This document shows positions 1 through 8,662 of a stretch of DNA of 64,000 nt, piece by piece. Under the pieces are notes generated by a model. That model was given only the letters and a program-made list of their open reading frames with translations, ran no database searches and was not told the origin of the DNA. This DNA is from Marinobacter litoralis (GTDB lineage: Bacteria; Pseudomonadota; Gammaproteobacteria; Pseudomonadales; Oleiphilaceae), in the NCBI RefSeq assembly GCF_016427555.1, contig NZ_JAELVS010000002.1, positions 372,001 through 436,000 of the forward strand, read 5' to 3'. Position numbers and translations under genes: made by a program. The first letter of the stretch is position 1. The number at the start of each line of letters is the position of its first letter.

Positions 1-133
1 AATTCCCGAGGTCACCGAAACCATCGAGTCAGAGCCGAAGTCATTCGATGACGACACCGAAGAATTTGGTTTAGAAGATTTTGATCTGTCAGAATTCGAC
101 GATCTGCCCGAAGACAAAACCAAAAAAGATTAA
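1..133 (+). CDS. C-terminal tail of an acidic protein (partial, 5' end outside window)
   Basis: The frame is open from base 2 and stops at TAA 131-133, giving 43 residues. The tail is rich in Asp and Glu and ends in a Lys-rich stretch (KTKKD). No domain can be recognised in so short a piece. It lies 30 bases upstream of the MoxR-type ATPase on the same strand and may belong to the same operon. Identity unknown; the frame is convincing because of its codon use and clean stop before the next ribosome binding site. Confidence 0.6.
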   Translation, partial: IPEVTETIESEPKSFDDDTEEFGLEDFDLSEFDDLPEDKTKKD

Positions 134-163
134 GTTTTAAAGTAACTAACAGGAATTAGACAC

Positions 164-1006
164 ATGAAGTTTACCGGTACCGAAAAATACGTAGCCACCG
201 ATGACCTGCAAATGGCCGTTAACGCAGCCATTTCGCTCCAGCGCCCGTTGCTGATCAAAGGCGAGCCCGGCACCGGCAAAACCTTGTTGGCGGAAGAAAT
301 GGCGGCGTCTCTGGGAATGAAGCTGATTCCCTGGCACATCAAATCGACCACCAAAGCCCAGCAAGGGTTGTATGAGTATGATGCGGTTTCGCGTCTGCGG
401 GATTCACAACTTGGTGACGAAAAAGTAAAAGATATTCGTAACTACATCGTTAAAGGCAAGTTGTGGGAAGCCTTCGAGTCGGAAGAGCAAGTGATTCTGC
501 TGATCGACGAAATTGACAAGGCAGACATCGAGTTCCCGAACGACTTGCTGTTAGAGCTCGATCGCATGGAGTTCTTTGTTTATGAAACCCAGGAGTTCAT
601 CAAAGCAAAGCATCGTCCGATCATTGTGATCACCAGTAACAATGAAAAAGAGCTGCCGGATGCGTTCCTGCGCCGCTGCTTTTTCCACTACATCAGCTTC
701 CCGGATCATGACACCATGAAAGACATTGTGGATGTTCATTTCCCGGGCCTGCAGCAGCAAGTGGTGCGCGACGCTCTAGAAGTATTTTTTGATGTCCGAA
801 AAGTACCCGGCCTGAAGAAAAAGCCGTCTACATCCGAGCTTATCGATTGGCTGAAATTGCTGATGGCCGATGAGCTGTCAGCGAAAGCACTGCAGGAAAA
901 AGACAGCAGCTCTGCGCTGCCACCGCTCTATGGTGCGTTGGTGAAGAACGAACAAGATGTGCATCTGCTGCAGAGGCTCGCGTTCATGGCGCGTCGTCGA
1001 AACTGA
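164..1006 (+). CDS. MoxR-type AAA+ ATPase
   Basis: A 280-residue single-domain AAA+ ATPase. Walker A GEPGTGKT is at residues 33-40, Walker B ILLIDE at 111-116, a sensor-1 Asn in TSNN near 157-160, and an LRRCFF arginine-finger-like segment near 169-174. Proteins of the MoxR branch act as chaperone-like ATPases that remodel or mature partner complexes, usually with a VWA-domain protein encoded next door; that partner follows directly here. ATG 164 has an AGGA 10 bases upstream. The substrate of this pair is not shown by the sequence. Confidence is high for the family and low for any specific target. Confidence 0.9.
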   Translation: MKFTGTEKYVATDDLQMAVNAAISLQRPLLIKGEPGTGKTLLAEEMAASLGMKLIPWHIKSTTKAQQGLYEYDAVSRLRDSQLGDEKVKDIRNYIVKGKLWEAFESEEQVILLIDEIDKADIEFPNDLLLELDRMEFFVYETQEFIKAKHRPIIVITSNNEKELPDAFLRRCFFHYISFPDHDTMKDIVDVHFPGLQQQVVRDALEVFFDVRKVPGLKKKPSTSELIDWLKLLMADELSAKALQEKDSSSALPPLYGALVKNEQDVHLLQRLAFMARRRN

Positions 1007-1028
1007 TTGCTGGCAAGAGCATCGTTTT

Positions 1029-2207
1029 ATGTTGATTGATTTTTTTCTCGAAATCCGCCGAGCCAAAGTACCGGCCAGCCTGCGGGAATTTCTGGACCTG
1101 CTGGAAGCGATCCAGCAGCGTCTGGCTTTTGCTGACATGGAAGAGTTTTATTATCTCGCCCGTGTTTGTCTGGTTAAGGATGAGCGGCATTTCGACAAGT
1201 TTGACCGGGCCTTTAAAGCCTACTTTGACGGTATCGAAAACCTCGACGACCTGCTCGAAGCCCTGATTCCCGATGAGTGGTTGCGGGCTGAGTTCGAGAA
1301 GCACCTCAGCGAAGAAGAAAAAGCCAAAATCGAGTCTCTTGGTGGTCTTGAAGAGCTGATCGAAACCTTCAAAAAGCGCATGGAAGAGCAAAAAGAGCGC
1401 CATGCGGGAGGTAACAAGTGGGTTGGTACAGGAGGCACATCGCCTTTCGGTGCCAATGGCTATAACCCGGAAGGCTTTCGCATCGGTCAGAAAAATGGCC
1501 GTCACGGAAGGGCAGTGAAAGTTTGGGAGAAACGGGGTTACAAGGATCTGGACGACAGTATCACCTTGGGCCTTCGCAACATCAAAGTAGCCTTACGCCG
1601 CCTGCGCAAGTTTGCCCGTCAGGGTGCGGCCGACCAACTGGATCTTGATGACACCATCCGGTCAACGGCCCGAAACGCGGGTTATCTGGATCTCAAAATG
1701 GTGCCGGAACGGCACAACGCCGTGAAGGTTCTGATTTTTTTCGATGTGGGTGGCTCCATGGACCCGCACATCCGCGTGTGTGAAGAGCTGTTTTCAGCGG
1801 CTCGTCTTGAGTTCAAGCATATGGAATATTTTTACTTCCACAACTTCATCTATGAAAGTGTGTGGAAGAACAATATCCGCCGTATGAATGAAACCACCAG
1901 CACCTGGGACATTCTTCACAAGTACACGCCCGACTACAAAGTGATCTTCGTCGGCGATGCCACCATGGCGCCTTATGAAGTCACGCACCCCGGCGGTTCT
2001 ATCGAACACTGGAACGAAGAAGCCGGCGCAACCTGGATGCAGCGCGTGACGGAGCATTTCCATAAAGTGGTTTGGTTGAATCCGTTGCCAGAGAGCTATT
2101 GGGGCACTGGAGGCTCCTTGGGTATCACTCGGCAATTAGTGAACGATCACATGTTTCCCTTGACCATCGAAGGCCTTGAGTCGGCCATGAAACAACTAAC
2201 CAAATAG
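1029..2207 (+). CDS. VWA-domain protein, CoxE-like partner of the MoxR ATPase
   Basis: About 392 residues. I chose ATG 1029 (MLIDFFLEIRRAK) because it follows the ATPase stop by 22 bases; longer in-frame starts would run into the ATPase gene. The N-terminal part is helical and highly charged. The C-terminal half is a von Willebrand A domain of the CoxE type, with the metal-site segment FFDVGGSM around residue 239. The canonical DxSxS motif therefore reads D-V-G-G-S, with Gly in place of the first Ser. MoxR/VWA pairs are usually co-transcribed and thought to load metal or mature protein complexes. A role here is inference from pairing only. Confidence 0.85.
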   Translation: MLIDFFLEIRRAKVPASLREFLDLLEAIQQRLAFADMEEFYYLARVCLVKDERHFDKFDRAFKAYFDGIENLDDLLEALIPDEWLRAEFEKHLSEEEKAKIESLGGLEELIETFKKRMEEQKERHAGGNKWVGTGGTSPFGANGYNPEGFRIGQKNGRHGRAVKVWEKRGYKDLDDSITLGLRNIKVALRRLRKFARQGAADQLDLDDTIRSTARNAGYLDLKMVPERHNAVKVLIFFDVGGSMDPHIRVCEELFSAARLEFKHMEYFYFHNFIYESVWKNNIRRMNETTSTWDILHKYTPDYKVIFVGDATMAPYEVTHPGGSIEHWNEEAGATWMQRVTEHFHKVVWLNPLPESYWGTGGSLGITRQLVNDHMFPLTIEGLESAMKQLTK

Positions 2208-2229
2208 CTGTTCGATTGGCCATAAAAAA

Positions 2230-2253
2230 GCCGATGCCTTTCACGGCATCGGC
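2230..2253. terminator. Hairpin after the VWA gene, possible terminator
   Basis: A 9-bp perfect stem GCCGATGCC / GGCATCGGC with loop TTTCAC, starting 22 bases after the stop of the VWA gene. Six A's lie on its left and no T-run on its right, so as an intrinsic terminator it fits leftward transcription better than rightward. It could still end the upstream operon in a Rho-assisted way. Confidence 0.45.
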
Positions 2254-2413
2254 AAAGCTCGGCATATCAAGCGGGTGCAGCCTCATGGCGCGCCCGCAAG
2301 CTTGATGGAAGCAGGGTTTAGGCCAGAAACTCTTGATGTACTTGAAAATCAATAGGTTGATGCTTCTTCCTGCCTTCGGGCTTTCGTTCTGAAGGCCCTT
2401 TCTCGCCGCAATC

Positions 2414-2430
2414 TGTCAAATATGTTGACA
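2414..2430. promoter_or_regulatory. Inverted repeat TGTCAA-N5-TTGACA, operator-like
   Basis: A perfect 6-bp inverted repeat with a 5-bp spacer. Its right half is also a perfect -35 consensus TTGACA (2425-2430). No good -10 is seen at the standard 17-bp spacing, so promoter function is uncertain. A repressor site overlapping the promoter of the downstream TPR operon is an inference. Confidence 0.3.
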
Positions 2431-2566
2431 CTTTATTTAGTGCAGGCACGTCAAATGTCCATTTGGTGAAATGGATACCGTTCTTGGTTGTTAGCTGGTG
2501 TTACTCTTTATTTCGAATTGTTACGCGGCTGCCGTAATCGTTGCGGCCAGACACCACAGGACAGCT

Positions 2567-4276
2567 ATGTTCGGCAAACAAAAATCACAACTGTGCCGGA
2601 TTATTGCTCCAAGGATGTTGGAGCGTTGGATATCCGGATTAGTGGCCGTGTTCATGGTGGCCAGTGCTCAAGCTGCGTCACCCGATGCACAACTGGCCCA
2701 ACTTACCGATAGGGTTGCGCGCCATACGGCTGATGTCCGGGCGGTTGAGCAGCAGCTCTTGCGCCATGCAGACACCCGCGTAACGTTAACCCTTGCAACT
2801 ACCACACCGGAAACACTGCTGGTCGATTCTCTTGAGATCTATCTCGACGAGCGGCTTGTCGCATCCCCTCGCTACGCAGAGAATGAGCGCGATGGCTTGG
2901 CTCAGGGGTACACATTACCGCTGTACCAAGGCCATCTGAGCAGCGGATCTCATCACCTGAAAGCGGTTGTGAATGCTCGTGCGGATAATAACCGGTTCGT
3001 GCGTCGTGAGTTTACACACTCGTTTATTAAGCAATCTGCCTTAAAGCACTTGAAGATCACCTTGCGCGCCAAAGCGCCTGAGTTTGAACCGGAAGCGTTG
3101 TTCTCTGAAGAAGAGGGTGATTTCGCTTCCACTCCAACTGGTGAACCCGCTCATTCCGATCTGAACGGCGAAGCTAAACAGGCTTCCCGTGAACGCCGAG
3201 AACAAGCATTGTTTGAGCAGGCCGAGCGAGAGCGCATCAAAGGCCGAACCGATGCAGCAGGTCGCCATCTGGCAAAAATGGACGAAGGCTATTGGGCGGC
3301 GTTAGGTTATCTCAACCTGGCCAATGATTTTGTTCGGGACGACCTGAATTCTACAAGAGCGCTTGTGTCTCTCAGAGTAGCCATGGCCATGGCGGCCAAA
3401 GATAGTCATCAAGCACGCCGCAACAACCTCCTTGACCAATTACATCTTCGTGCCGGTTACCTTGCCTTAAAAAGTGATGACCATGACAAAGCCATCAATC
3501 TACTGGAAAAAGTACGGCTGGAAAGCTATTACGCGCCCCAGGCCTTGTACCTGCATGGTCTCGCGTTAGCGAACAAAGGCAACCACCGGGCGGCCATGCA
3601 AAGCTGGCATCGGGCCAAGAAATTCCCCCTGGCGTTTCCAGGGGTGACAGATGCCTGGATAGGTATGGGTCGCGGTTACGATATGACCGGGTATCCGGGG
3701 CAAGCCGGGGAATCCTGGCTGGCGGCAAACGCGGCCTATCAGGGCGAGCGAGTAACGTTGAGGGAGTTGGCCCAGCGCATTAAACAGCACGGTGCTTATA
3801 AGGCACTGGTCGAAGATGCCCGCAACACAGGCCCGGAATGGTTCCTGGCGGATAGCCGAACGTTGACCCAGCCCCGAATGGCGTACTTGCTGAGGTTCCT
3901 TGAAGCCGAAAACGCACAGGACGCGGTCAGGAAGGTGGCGCTGCTCGATGAAAAAACATCGCAGCTAAATCGCAATGGACATGATCTATCCGTGTTCGTC
4001 GTCGCGTTAACCGAATTGCTGAACGGCGGGAACGATGCCGTTTCCATCAAAACCATGCTGTCGGATACGCAAGGTTTAAAGCAACAGATCCATGGATTAC
4101 TTGCTCTGGTGAATGCGCAGAGAGCCGGCGCAGCGCAAGCATTGGATCGGCTAGCCCTGGACTTTGTCGAGCATCAGTATCAGTTGATGGGGCATGCTCT
4201 GGACAAGACGGAACAGCAAATTGCACACCTCTATGAATACCTTGCACTCGAGACACTAGGGGAGGGCACACAATGA
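2567..4276 (+). CDS. Exported TPR-like protein, first gene of the TPR/ExbB/ExbD operon
   Basis: About 569 residues from ATG 2567, chosen because AGGACAG sits just upstream and a signal peptide follows (hydrophobic SGLVAVFMVASAQA near residues 24-37, cleavage after AQA). The mature protein is probably periplasmic. It begins with a coiled-coil-like segment and a beta-rich region, then helical repeats from about residue 230 (EQAERERIKGRTDAAGRHLAKM and tandem helix pairs), consistent with TPR. It overlaps the next gene by 4 bases (ATGA), so translation is likely coupled. TPR proteins of this kind act as scaffolds. The exact partner is unknown; the operon suggests the ExbB/ExbD/AgmX complex. Confidence 0.75.
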   Translation: MFGKQKSQLCRIIAPRMLERWISGLVAVFMVASAQAASPDAQLAQLTDRVARHTADVRAVEQQLLRHADTRVTLTLATTTPETLLVDSLEIYLDERLVASPRYAENERDGLAQGYTLPLYQGHLSSGSHHLKAVVNARADNNRFVRREFTHSFIKQSALKHLKITLRAKAPEFEPEALFSEEEGDFASTPTGEPAHSDLNGEAKQASRERREQALFEQAERERIKGRTDAAGRHLAKMDEGYWAALGYLNLANDFVRDDLNSTRALVSLRVAMAMAAKDSHQARRNNLLDQLHLRAGYLALKSDDHDKAINLLEKVRLESYYAPQALYLHGLALANKGNHRAAMQSWHRAKKFPLAFPGVTDAWIGMGRGYDMTGYPGQAGESWLAANAAYQGERVTLRELAQRIKQHGAYKALVEDARNTGPEWFLADSRTLTQPRMAYLLRFLEAENAQDAVRKVALLDEKTSQLNRNGHDLSVFVVALTELLNGGNDAVSIKTMLSDTQGLKQQIHGLLALVNAQRAGAAQALDRLALDFVEHQYQLMGHALDKTEQQIAHLYEYLALETLGEGTQ

Positions 4277-7104
4277 AGTTAGCCCTTGTTTCCAAGCGGT
4301 TGCTGCTTTTATTCGTGGCTGCCTCTTTTGGGCATGGTAACGCCATTGCTCAGGAATCGTTTCGAGTGGAGTTAGGGAAAGACGGTGAAACCCTGCGCGA
4401 CATGCGGCCGGTCTTTCTGACGTTTGAAACCCGGCCCTTGCCTGCTATTTCTCCCGCGGAGGTAGCTCGGCGATACCAGAAACTGTTTGAAGATTCCGAT
4501 GAGCCGGAGGTGCGCATCGACGCCCTGAATCGCCTGAATAACATTCGGGACCGTTCGGGCCAGGATATTGGATTCTCACAAGCCAAAGAAGCTGAAATAT
4601 ACCAAGATATATTAGGCAGTTACGAAAGTATTCTTTCGCGTGGTTCGTTTTCGGGGCGCTTGGACGAATTGCTGTATCAAATGGCAAAAGCGCATTCCCT
4701 GACGGGCCAGCACCAGGAATCCATCCAACGTTTGAGGCAATTGGTCGGGCTGTACCCGAAATCGGCACTGGTTCCGGAAGCACGTTTTCGCATCGCGGAA
4801 GCCGAGTTTTCCGCCGGCCGATACCGGGAGGCGGAACGTGGGTATCAGGCATTGCTATCGGCTGAGCCCGATTCGGAGCTGGCCACAAAAGCCAGTTACA
4901 TGATGGGGTGGAGTCAGTTCAAACAAGGTAATTCAGGCTGGGAGCGAGCGGCAACCACGTTTATGACGTTGCTGGACCAACAGCTACCTGATCTCGATTC
5001 GAGCCAGCCTCGGCACAATTCCAACCTCGATATGATCGAAGACAGCTTTCGCGTGCTCGCGTTGATGGCTTCTCGAATGGATGATCATCAGACTCTGGCG
5101 CATTGGCTCGAGAGGCGAGAGCAATCGTCATGGTTTTACCTGTTGTATGACCGCTTGGCCGACCTGCACGCGGTTGAAGGCCGGTATGCGCAGGCCGTCG
5201 CAGTGACCAACGCTTTTGTAGGGCGATATCCTGTTCATGAATCAAAGCCCGATTTTCTGGAGCAGAAAGTCGTGTTTTGGCAAATGGCAGGAGAGCCGGC
5301 ACGAGCCCGGCAAGCCAAAGCCGGATTCGTGGCGCAGTATTTACTTGAGGAGCCTTACCAGCAACTGCCTGATAACCACCGGCGGCGCTGGCAGAACTAT
5401 GGCCGGTGGTTGGCGGATTTTTATTACGCTTCCGGTTCAACGTCTCAAGCAGGCGGGAAGCAGGGAGAGGCGAAGCATTCCTGGGCCAAAGCAGCAGAAT
5501 ATTATGAAATGCTAGCCCCCCGCACGGTGACGGAAGGTGAATTAATGCACTTGGCCGGTGATGCCCGATTGCTGGCTGGGCATGACGTGCAAGCGTTATC
5601 GAATTTCCGGCGTGCGGCCTACGGAGCCCACTATGAGCGTGCACACGAGGCTGGCTGGGCTGCCATCACGCTGCTCAGAAAGTTGGTCCCGGCTAGAGTT
5701 GAGTCTCCACAAACTACCCGGTATCAGGACGCGTTAACTGAGATAAGCTCGGAAGAGCAGCGGTATTCGACGACCTTCGAAGCCGACGATCGGGTGTCGG
5801 ATTTGCGTGTCGATCTGGCCAACCGCTGGTATGCCTTGGGTGACTATGAGAGTGCACTGGGGTATGCGAAAAAAACGTTGGCTTCGGCGTCGCCAAATAC
5901 CGAGCAACAGTACGCTGCGTGGCTGGTCATTGCACGTGTGCAGCAACACAAGCGCGAATTTGGTTTGGCCGAGCGAGCATGGCGCCAAGCGCTAACGCTT
6001 GCTGAAACGGCAAGCCAGCTATCTGTTTCACCACACGAGCAAAATGACATCCGCCAACAGTTGGCCGCAGCGATTTACAAACAAGGTGAGCAAGCGGCAT
6101 CAGAAGGTAAGTCGACGTTAGCGGTTGCACACTTTAAACGGGTGATAAATGTACTGCCCGGGTCTGAGCTGGCGATTAAGTCACGTTTTGATGCGGCCAA
6201 TACCTTCTTGAAGTCTTCGGAATGGCTTGCCGCCATTAACGAGTTGAAGATGTTCCGTAGGGACTACCCAGACCATCCTTTAGCGAAACAAGTTACTGAA
6301 AAATTAGTGCATTCCTATCAGCAATCTGACCAGCCATTAAAAGCTGCGAGCGAATTGCTTACCGCTTCATCCCTGTTGTCGGACCCGTGGCCAAATAAGC
6401 TGCGTGCCGCAGCGATCTATCACGATGCAGAACAAATTGAACGCCGTAACGAGCTTTATCGCAAGTGGCTTGCCGTGGCCCCAGCTGCGGCGACTGCCAG
6501 TGAGCATATGCAGCTGCAAACCATGCGGTATCGACTGATCGAGTCCGGCGTAAACGATCGGGTAACGCTGCAGGAATTGGTGGCTTCGGAATCTCAAAGC
6601 CAGTGGCACTCTGAGGAAACCCTGAGGTGGGCCGCGGACGCAGCTTTAAATCTTGGGGCCCGCGCAGCCGATCAGTTTGCGGCCATAGCGCTGGTACATC
6701 CTTTGGAAGAAACCCTGGTTCGCAAACAGGCTGCCTTGGAGCGTGCGCAAAATTACTTGCTGGAAGCCGAGGCTTTTGCCGGTGAAACCGTGGCAACAGA
6801 GGTTCTCTTCCGGCGAGCTGAACTGTATCGGGTGCTGGCAGCTGACTTAATGGAATCTGAAGTGCCTGCAGAGCTTAACGAGTTGGAAGCCATGCAATAC
6901 CAGATGCTGCTTGAGGAAGAAGCCTATCCGCTGGAAGAAAAAGCCATGGAGCTGCATACCCGGAATCACCAGAAAATTACCGAGCAAGGATACGACAAGT
7001 GGATTGGGCAAAGCCTGGAGGCACTGGCTGCCATGCATCCCGGTCGGTATAACCGTGATTTTCGCTGGATGACCTGGGCAGAGAAGGAGAGCGACGATGT
7101 TTAA
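4273..7104 (+). CDS. Large periplasmic TPR protein
   Basis: 943 residues with a signal peptide (KRLLLLFVAASFGHGNAIAQ, cleavage near residue 27). Nearly all of the mature chain is helical repeats. Recognisable TPR units include those near residues 145-215 (YPKSALVPEARFRIAEAEF and the following unit) and repeated units up to about 700 (ALGYAKKTLA, HFKRVINVLPGSELAIKSRF). It starts inside the stop of the upstream gene (ATGA) and its end overlaps the following lipoprotein gene by 8 bases. The long solenoid suggests a periplasmic scaffold spanning between inner- and outer-membrane components of the operon's machine. The function is inferred from context. Confidence 0.8.
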   Translation: MKLALVSKRLLLLFVAASFGHGNAIAQESFRVELGKDGETLRDMRPVFLTFETRPLPAISPAEVARRYQKLFEDSDEPEVRIDALNRLNNIRDRSGQDIGFSQAKEAEIYQDILGSYESILSRGSFSGRLDELLYQMAKAHSLTGQHQESIQRLRQLVGLYPKSALVPEARFRIAEAEFSAGRYREAERGYQALLSAEPDSELATKASYMMGWSQFKQGNSGWERAATTFMTLLDQQLPDLDSSQPRHNSNLDMIEDSFRVLALMASRMDDHQTLAHWLERREQSSWFYLLYDRLADLHAVEGRYAQAVAVTNAFVGRYPVHESKPDFLEQKVVFWQMAGEPARARQAKAGFVAQYLLEEPYQQLPDNHRRRWQNYGRWLADFYYASGSTSQAGGKQGEAKHSWAKAAEYYEMLAPRTVTEGELMHLAGDARLLAGHDVQALSNFRRAAYGAHYERAHEAGWAAITLLRKLVPARVESPQTTRYQDALTEISSEEQRYSTTFEADDRVSDLRVDLANRWYALGDYESALGYAKKTLASASPNTEQQYAAWLVIARVQQHKREFGLAERAWRQALTLAETASQLSVSPHEQNDIRQQLAAAIYKQGEQAASEGKSTLAVAHFKRVINVLPGSELAIKSRFDAANTFLKSSEWLAAINELKMFRRDYPDHPLAKQVTEKLVHSYQQSDQPLKAASELLTASSLLSDPWPNKLRAAAIYHDAEQIERRNELYRKWLAVAPAAATASEHMQLQTMRYRLIESGVNDRVTLQELVASESQSQWHSEETLRWAADAALNLGARAADQFAAIALVHPLEETLVRKQAALERAQNYLLEAEAFAGETVATEVLFRRAELYRVLAADLMESEVPAELNELEAMQYQMLLEEEAYPLEEKAMELHTRNHQKITEQGYDKWIGQSLEALAAMHPGRYNRDFRWMTWAEKESDDV

Positions 7105-7597
7105 CGGCCCATGCAAATCAGGTCTCTGTCTCTTGGTGGCGCTTGTTGCCATGGTATCTGGCTGTGCAGCGCCAGGTGACCGGGCTGGTTCGAATAAGGG
7201 GCCGTCGCAATTACCGCTTGCGTATTCACCTGAGCAGGCCGAGGTTTTTGCTCAAGAGGGCAAGCACGCCTATGACCGTGGCGAGGTTGAAACCGCCATC
7301 CAATCCTGGAAGAGCGCGGTTGCGCTCAATCCGGCCGACGCAGCCACGGTCAACAATCTCGCTCTGGTTCTTAAAAACGAACACCGATTCGCTGAGGCTG
7401 CGAAGTTTTTGGAGAACGGGCTGGGTGCATCTCCGGAAACCGCCGAATTGCATTACAACCTGGCGGTCATATCCGAGCTCTATCTGCTGCAACTTGAGAA
7501 GGCCTTGGCTCACTATAAACGCTACCAACAGCTATCTGGTTCGGAAGACGCAATGGTTGCCGGCTGGATCGTTGATTTGGAACGGAGGCTTCAATAA
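7097..7597 (+). CDS. TPR lipoprotein
   Basis: 166 residues. The N-terminus is a lipoprotein signal: charged start, hydrophobic LLVALVAMVSG, then Cys at residue 23 followed by AAPG. The mature protein has about two TPR units (AYDRGEVETAIQSWKSAVAL; NNLALVLKNEHRFAEAAKFL) and a third partial one. The residue after Cys is Ala rather than Asp, so outer-membrane sorting is expected by the +2 rule. It overlaps both neighbours. It plausibly anchors the large TPR proteins to the outer membrane, much as small TPR lipoproteins do in gliding or pilus machines. That role is inference. Confidence 0.8.
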   Translation: MFNGPCKSGLCLLVALVAMVSGCAAPGDRAGSNKGPSQLPLAYSPEQAEVFAQEGKHAYDRGEVETAIQSWKSAVALNPADAATVNNLALVLKNEHRFAEAAKFLENGLGASPETAELHYNLAVISELYLLQLEKALAHYKRYQQLSGSEDAMVAGWIVDLERRLQ

Positions 7598-7944
7598 TGG
7601 GTTTGGTCGCCAAAGCCGGTTTATTTCTCACGCTTGCTCTCGTGGTTGGAGTCCCGATGCCCGCCCATTCAGCGGCGGCCAACCAGCAAGCTCAGAAGCA
7701 AGCGTTGAGCGTGGCGGGTGTCTCTGCGAGCTCGGGCGAAGACGACCCGCGCATTCTTTATATCCTGCCCTGGCAAGGCCCCAGCTTGCCGAAAAGACCC
7801 AGGGCCGAGTTGAACGACGAATTGCCCGAACTTACCCAACCGGTAACCGCAACAGCCGTGGAAAACCACCGCCTGTTTCGCGAAACCCTGAACCCACTGG
7901 TCCTGGAGCCGACAGGCGTGGCTCCAAGCCGGGATAAACCGTGA
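7597..7944 (+). CDS. Small exported protein of unknown function in the TPR operon
   Basis: 115 residues, starting one base inside the stop of the lipoprotein gene (TAATG). It has a clear signal peptide (LFLTLALVVGVPMPAHSA). The mature part, about 90 residues, is Pro- and Leu-rich without an obvious domain, contains ILYILPWQGPSLPKRP, and ends in DKP. I do not recognise the family. Tight translational coupling with its neighbours argues that it is a genuine part of the complex, not a chance frame. Confidence 0.7.
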   Translation: MGLVAKAGLFLTLALVVGVPMPAHSAAANQQAQKQALSVAGVSASSGEDDPRILYILPWQGPSLPKRPRAELNDELPELTQPVTATAVENHRLFRETLNPLVLEPTGVAPSRDKP

Positions 7945-7972
7945 ACAAGCAGTAACAACGGAGAATAACATC

Positions 7973-8620
7973 ATGCTAGACACTCTTATCCGATTCTTTC
8001 AGGACGGCGGTCCTTTTATGTACCCGATCGCGGTCGTTTTGGCGATTGGTTTGGCGATCACATTGGAGCGCTTTATCTACCTCGGGTCAGTTCGCCGCCG
8101 CAATCGCATGGCGTTCGAACGCGGTATTCTACCGGCCTTACAAAAGCGTGATTATTCTCGTGCCATGAAGGCCGCAAGCAGTTCGGACAGTGCGATTGCG
8201 TCCGTCCTCGGTGCAGGTATTGCACGCTTGCTGAATAACAGCCGTCGTGAGGACATAGAGTACGCCATGGAAGAAGGCTTGATGGAAGTGCTTCCAAGGT
8301 TGGAAAAGCGAACTCAATATTTAGCAACTTTGGCGAATGTTGCCACTCTGCTAGGCCTGCTTGGAACCATCATTGGGTTAATCGCCGCCTTTACGGCAGT
8401 GGCCGCAGCGGACCCGGCCCAAAAGGCAAGCTTGCTGTCTGAAAGTATTTCCGTTGCGATGAACACGACCGCCTTCGGTTTGATCTCTGCCATCCCTCTG
8501 CTGCTCTTTCATGCACTGCTGCAAACCCGTACCAATGAAATCGTCGATAGCTTCGAAATGGCCGGCGTCAAACTCCTGAATATAGTGTCTGAGCCTGAAG
8601 TTCCTAACGCTGCGGCGTGA
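7973..8620 (+). CDS. MotA/TolQ/ExbB-family proton channel subunit
   Basis: 215 residues with three membrane segments at about 14-36, 118-142 and 160-184 and a cytoplasmic loop between the first two, as in ExbB and TolQ. The TM2 signature LLGLLGTIIGLIAAF is well conserved, as is the TM3 segment with polar Thr residues (AMNTTAFGLISAIPLL). Proteins of this family form a pentameric inner-membrane stator around an ExbD/TolR dimer and use the proton gradient to drive a periplasmic partner. It sits 28 bases after the small exported protein and leads into two exbD-like genes. Confidence 0.92.
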   Translation: MLDTLIRFFQDGGPFMYPIAVVLAIGLAITLERFIYLGSVRRRNRMAFERGILPALQKRDYSRAMKAASSSDSAIASVLGAGIARLLNNSRREDIEYAMEEGLMEVLPRLEKRTQYLATLANVATLLGLLGTIIGLIAAFTAVAAADPAQKASLLSESISVAMNTTAFGLISAIPLLLFHALLQTRTNEIVDSFEMAGVKLLNIVSEPEVPNAAA

Positions 8621-8662
8621 CGTGCCAGATTCGCAAACGAGACTGAACAGGAGTAGGGCGAT

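Larger units (their letters stand above)
2208..2566. other. Non-coding gap between the VWA gene and the TPR operon
   Basis: About 360 bases without a convincing gene. It holds a strong hairpin at 2230-2253, a GCCTTC/GAAGGC hairpin near 2373, an inverted repeat TGTCAA-N5-TTGACA at 2414-2430, and a 7-bp perfect hairpin (TCCATTT, loop GGTG, AAATGGA) at 2458-2475. The promoter and control of the downstream operon should lie here. Confidence 0.6.
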
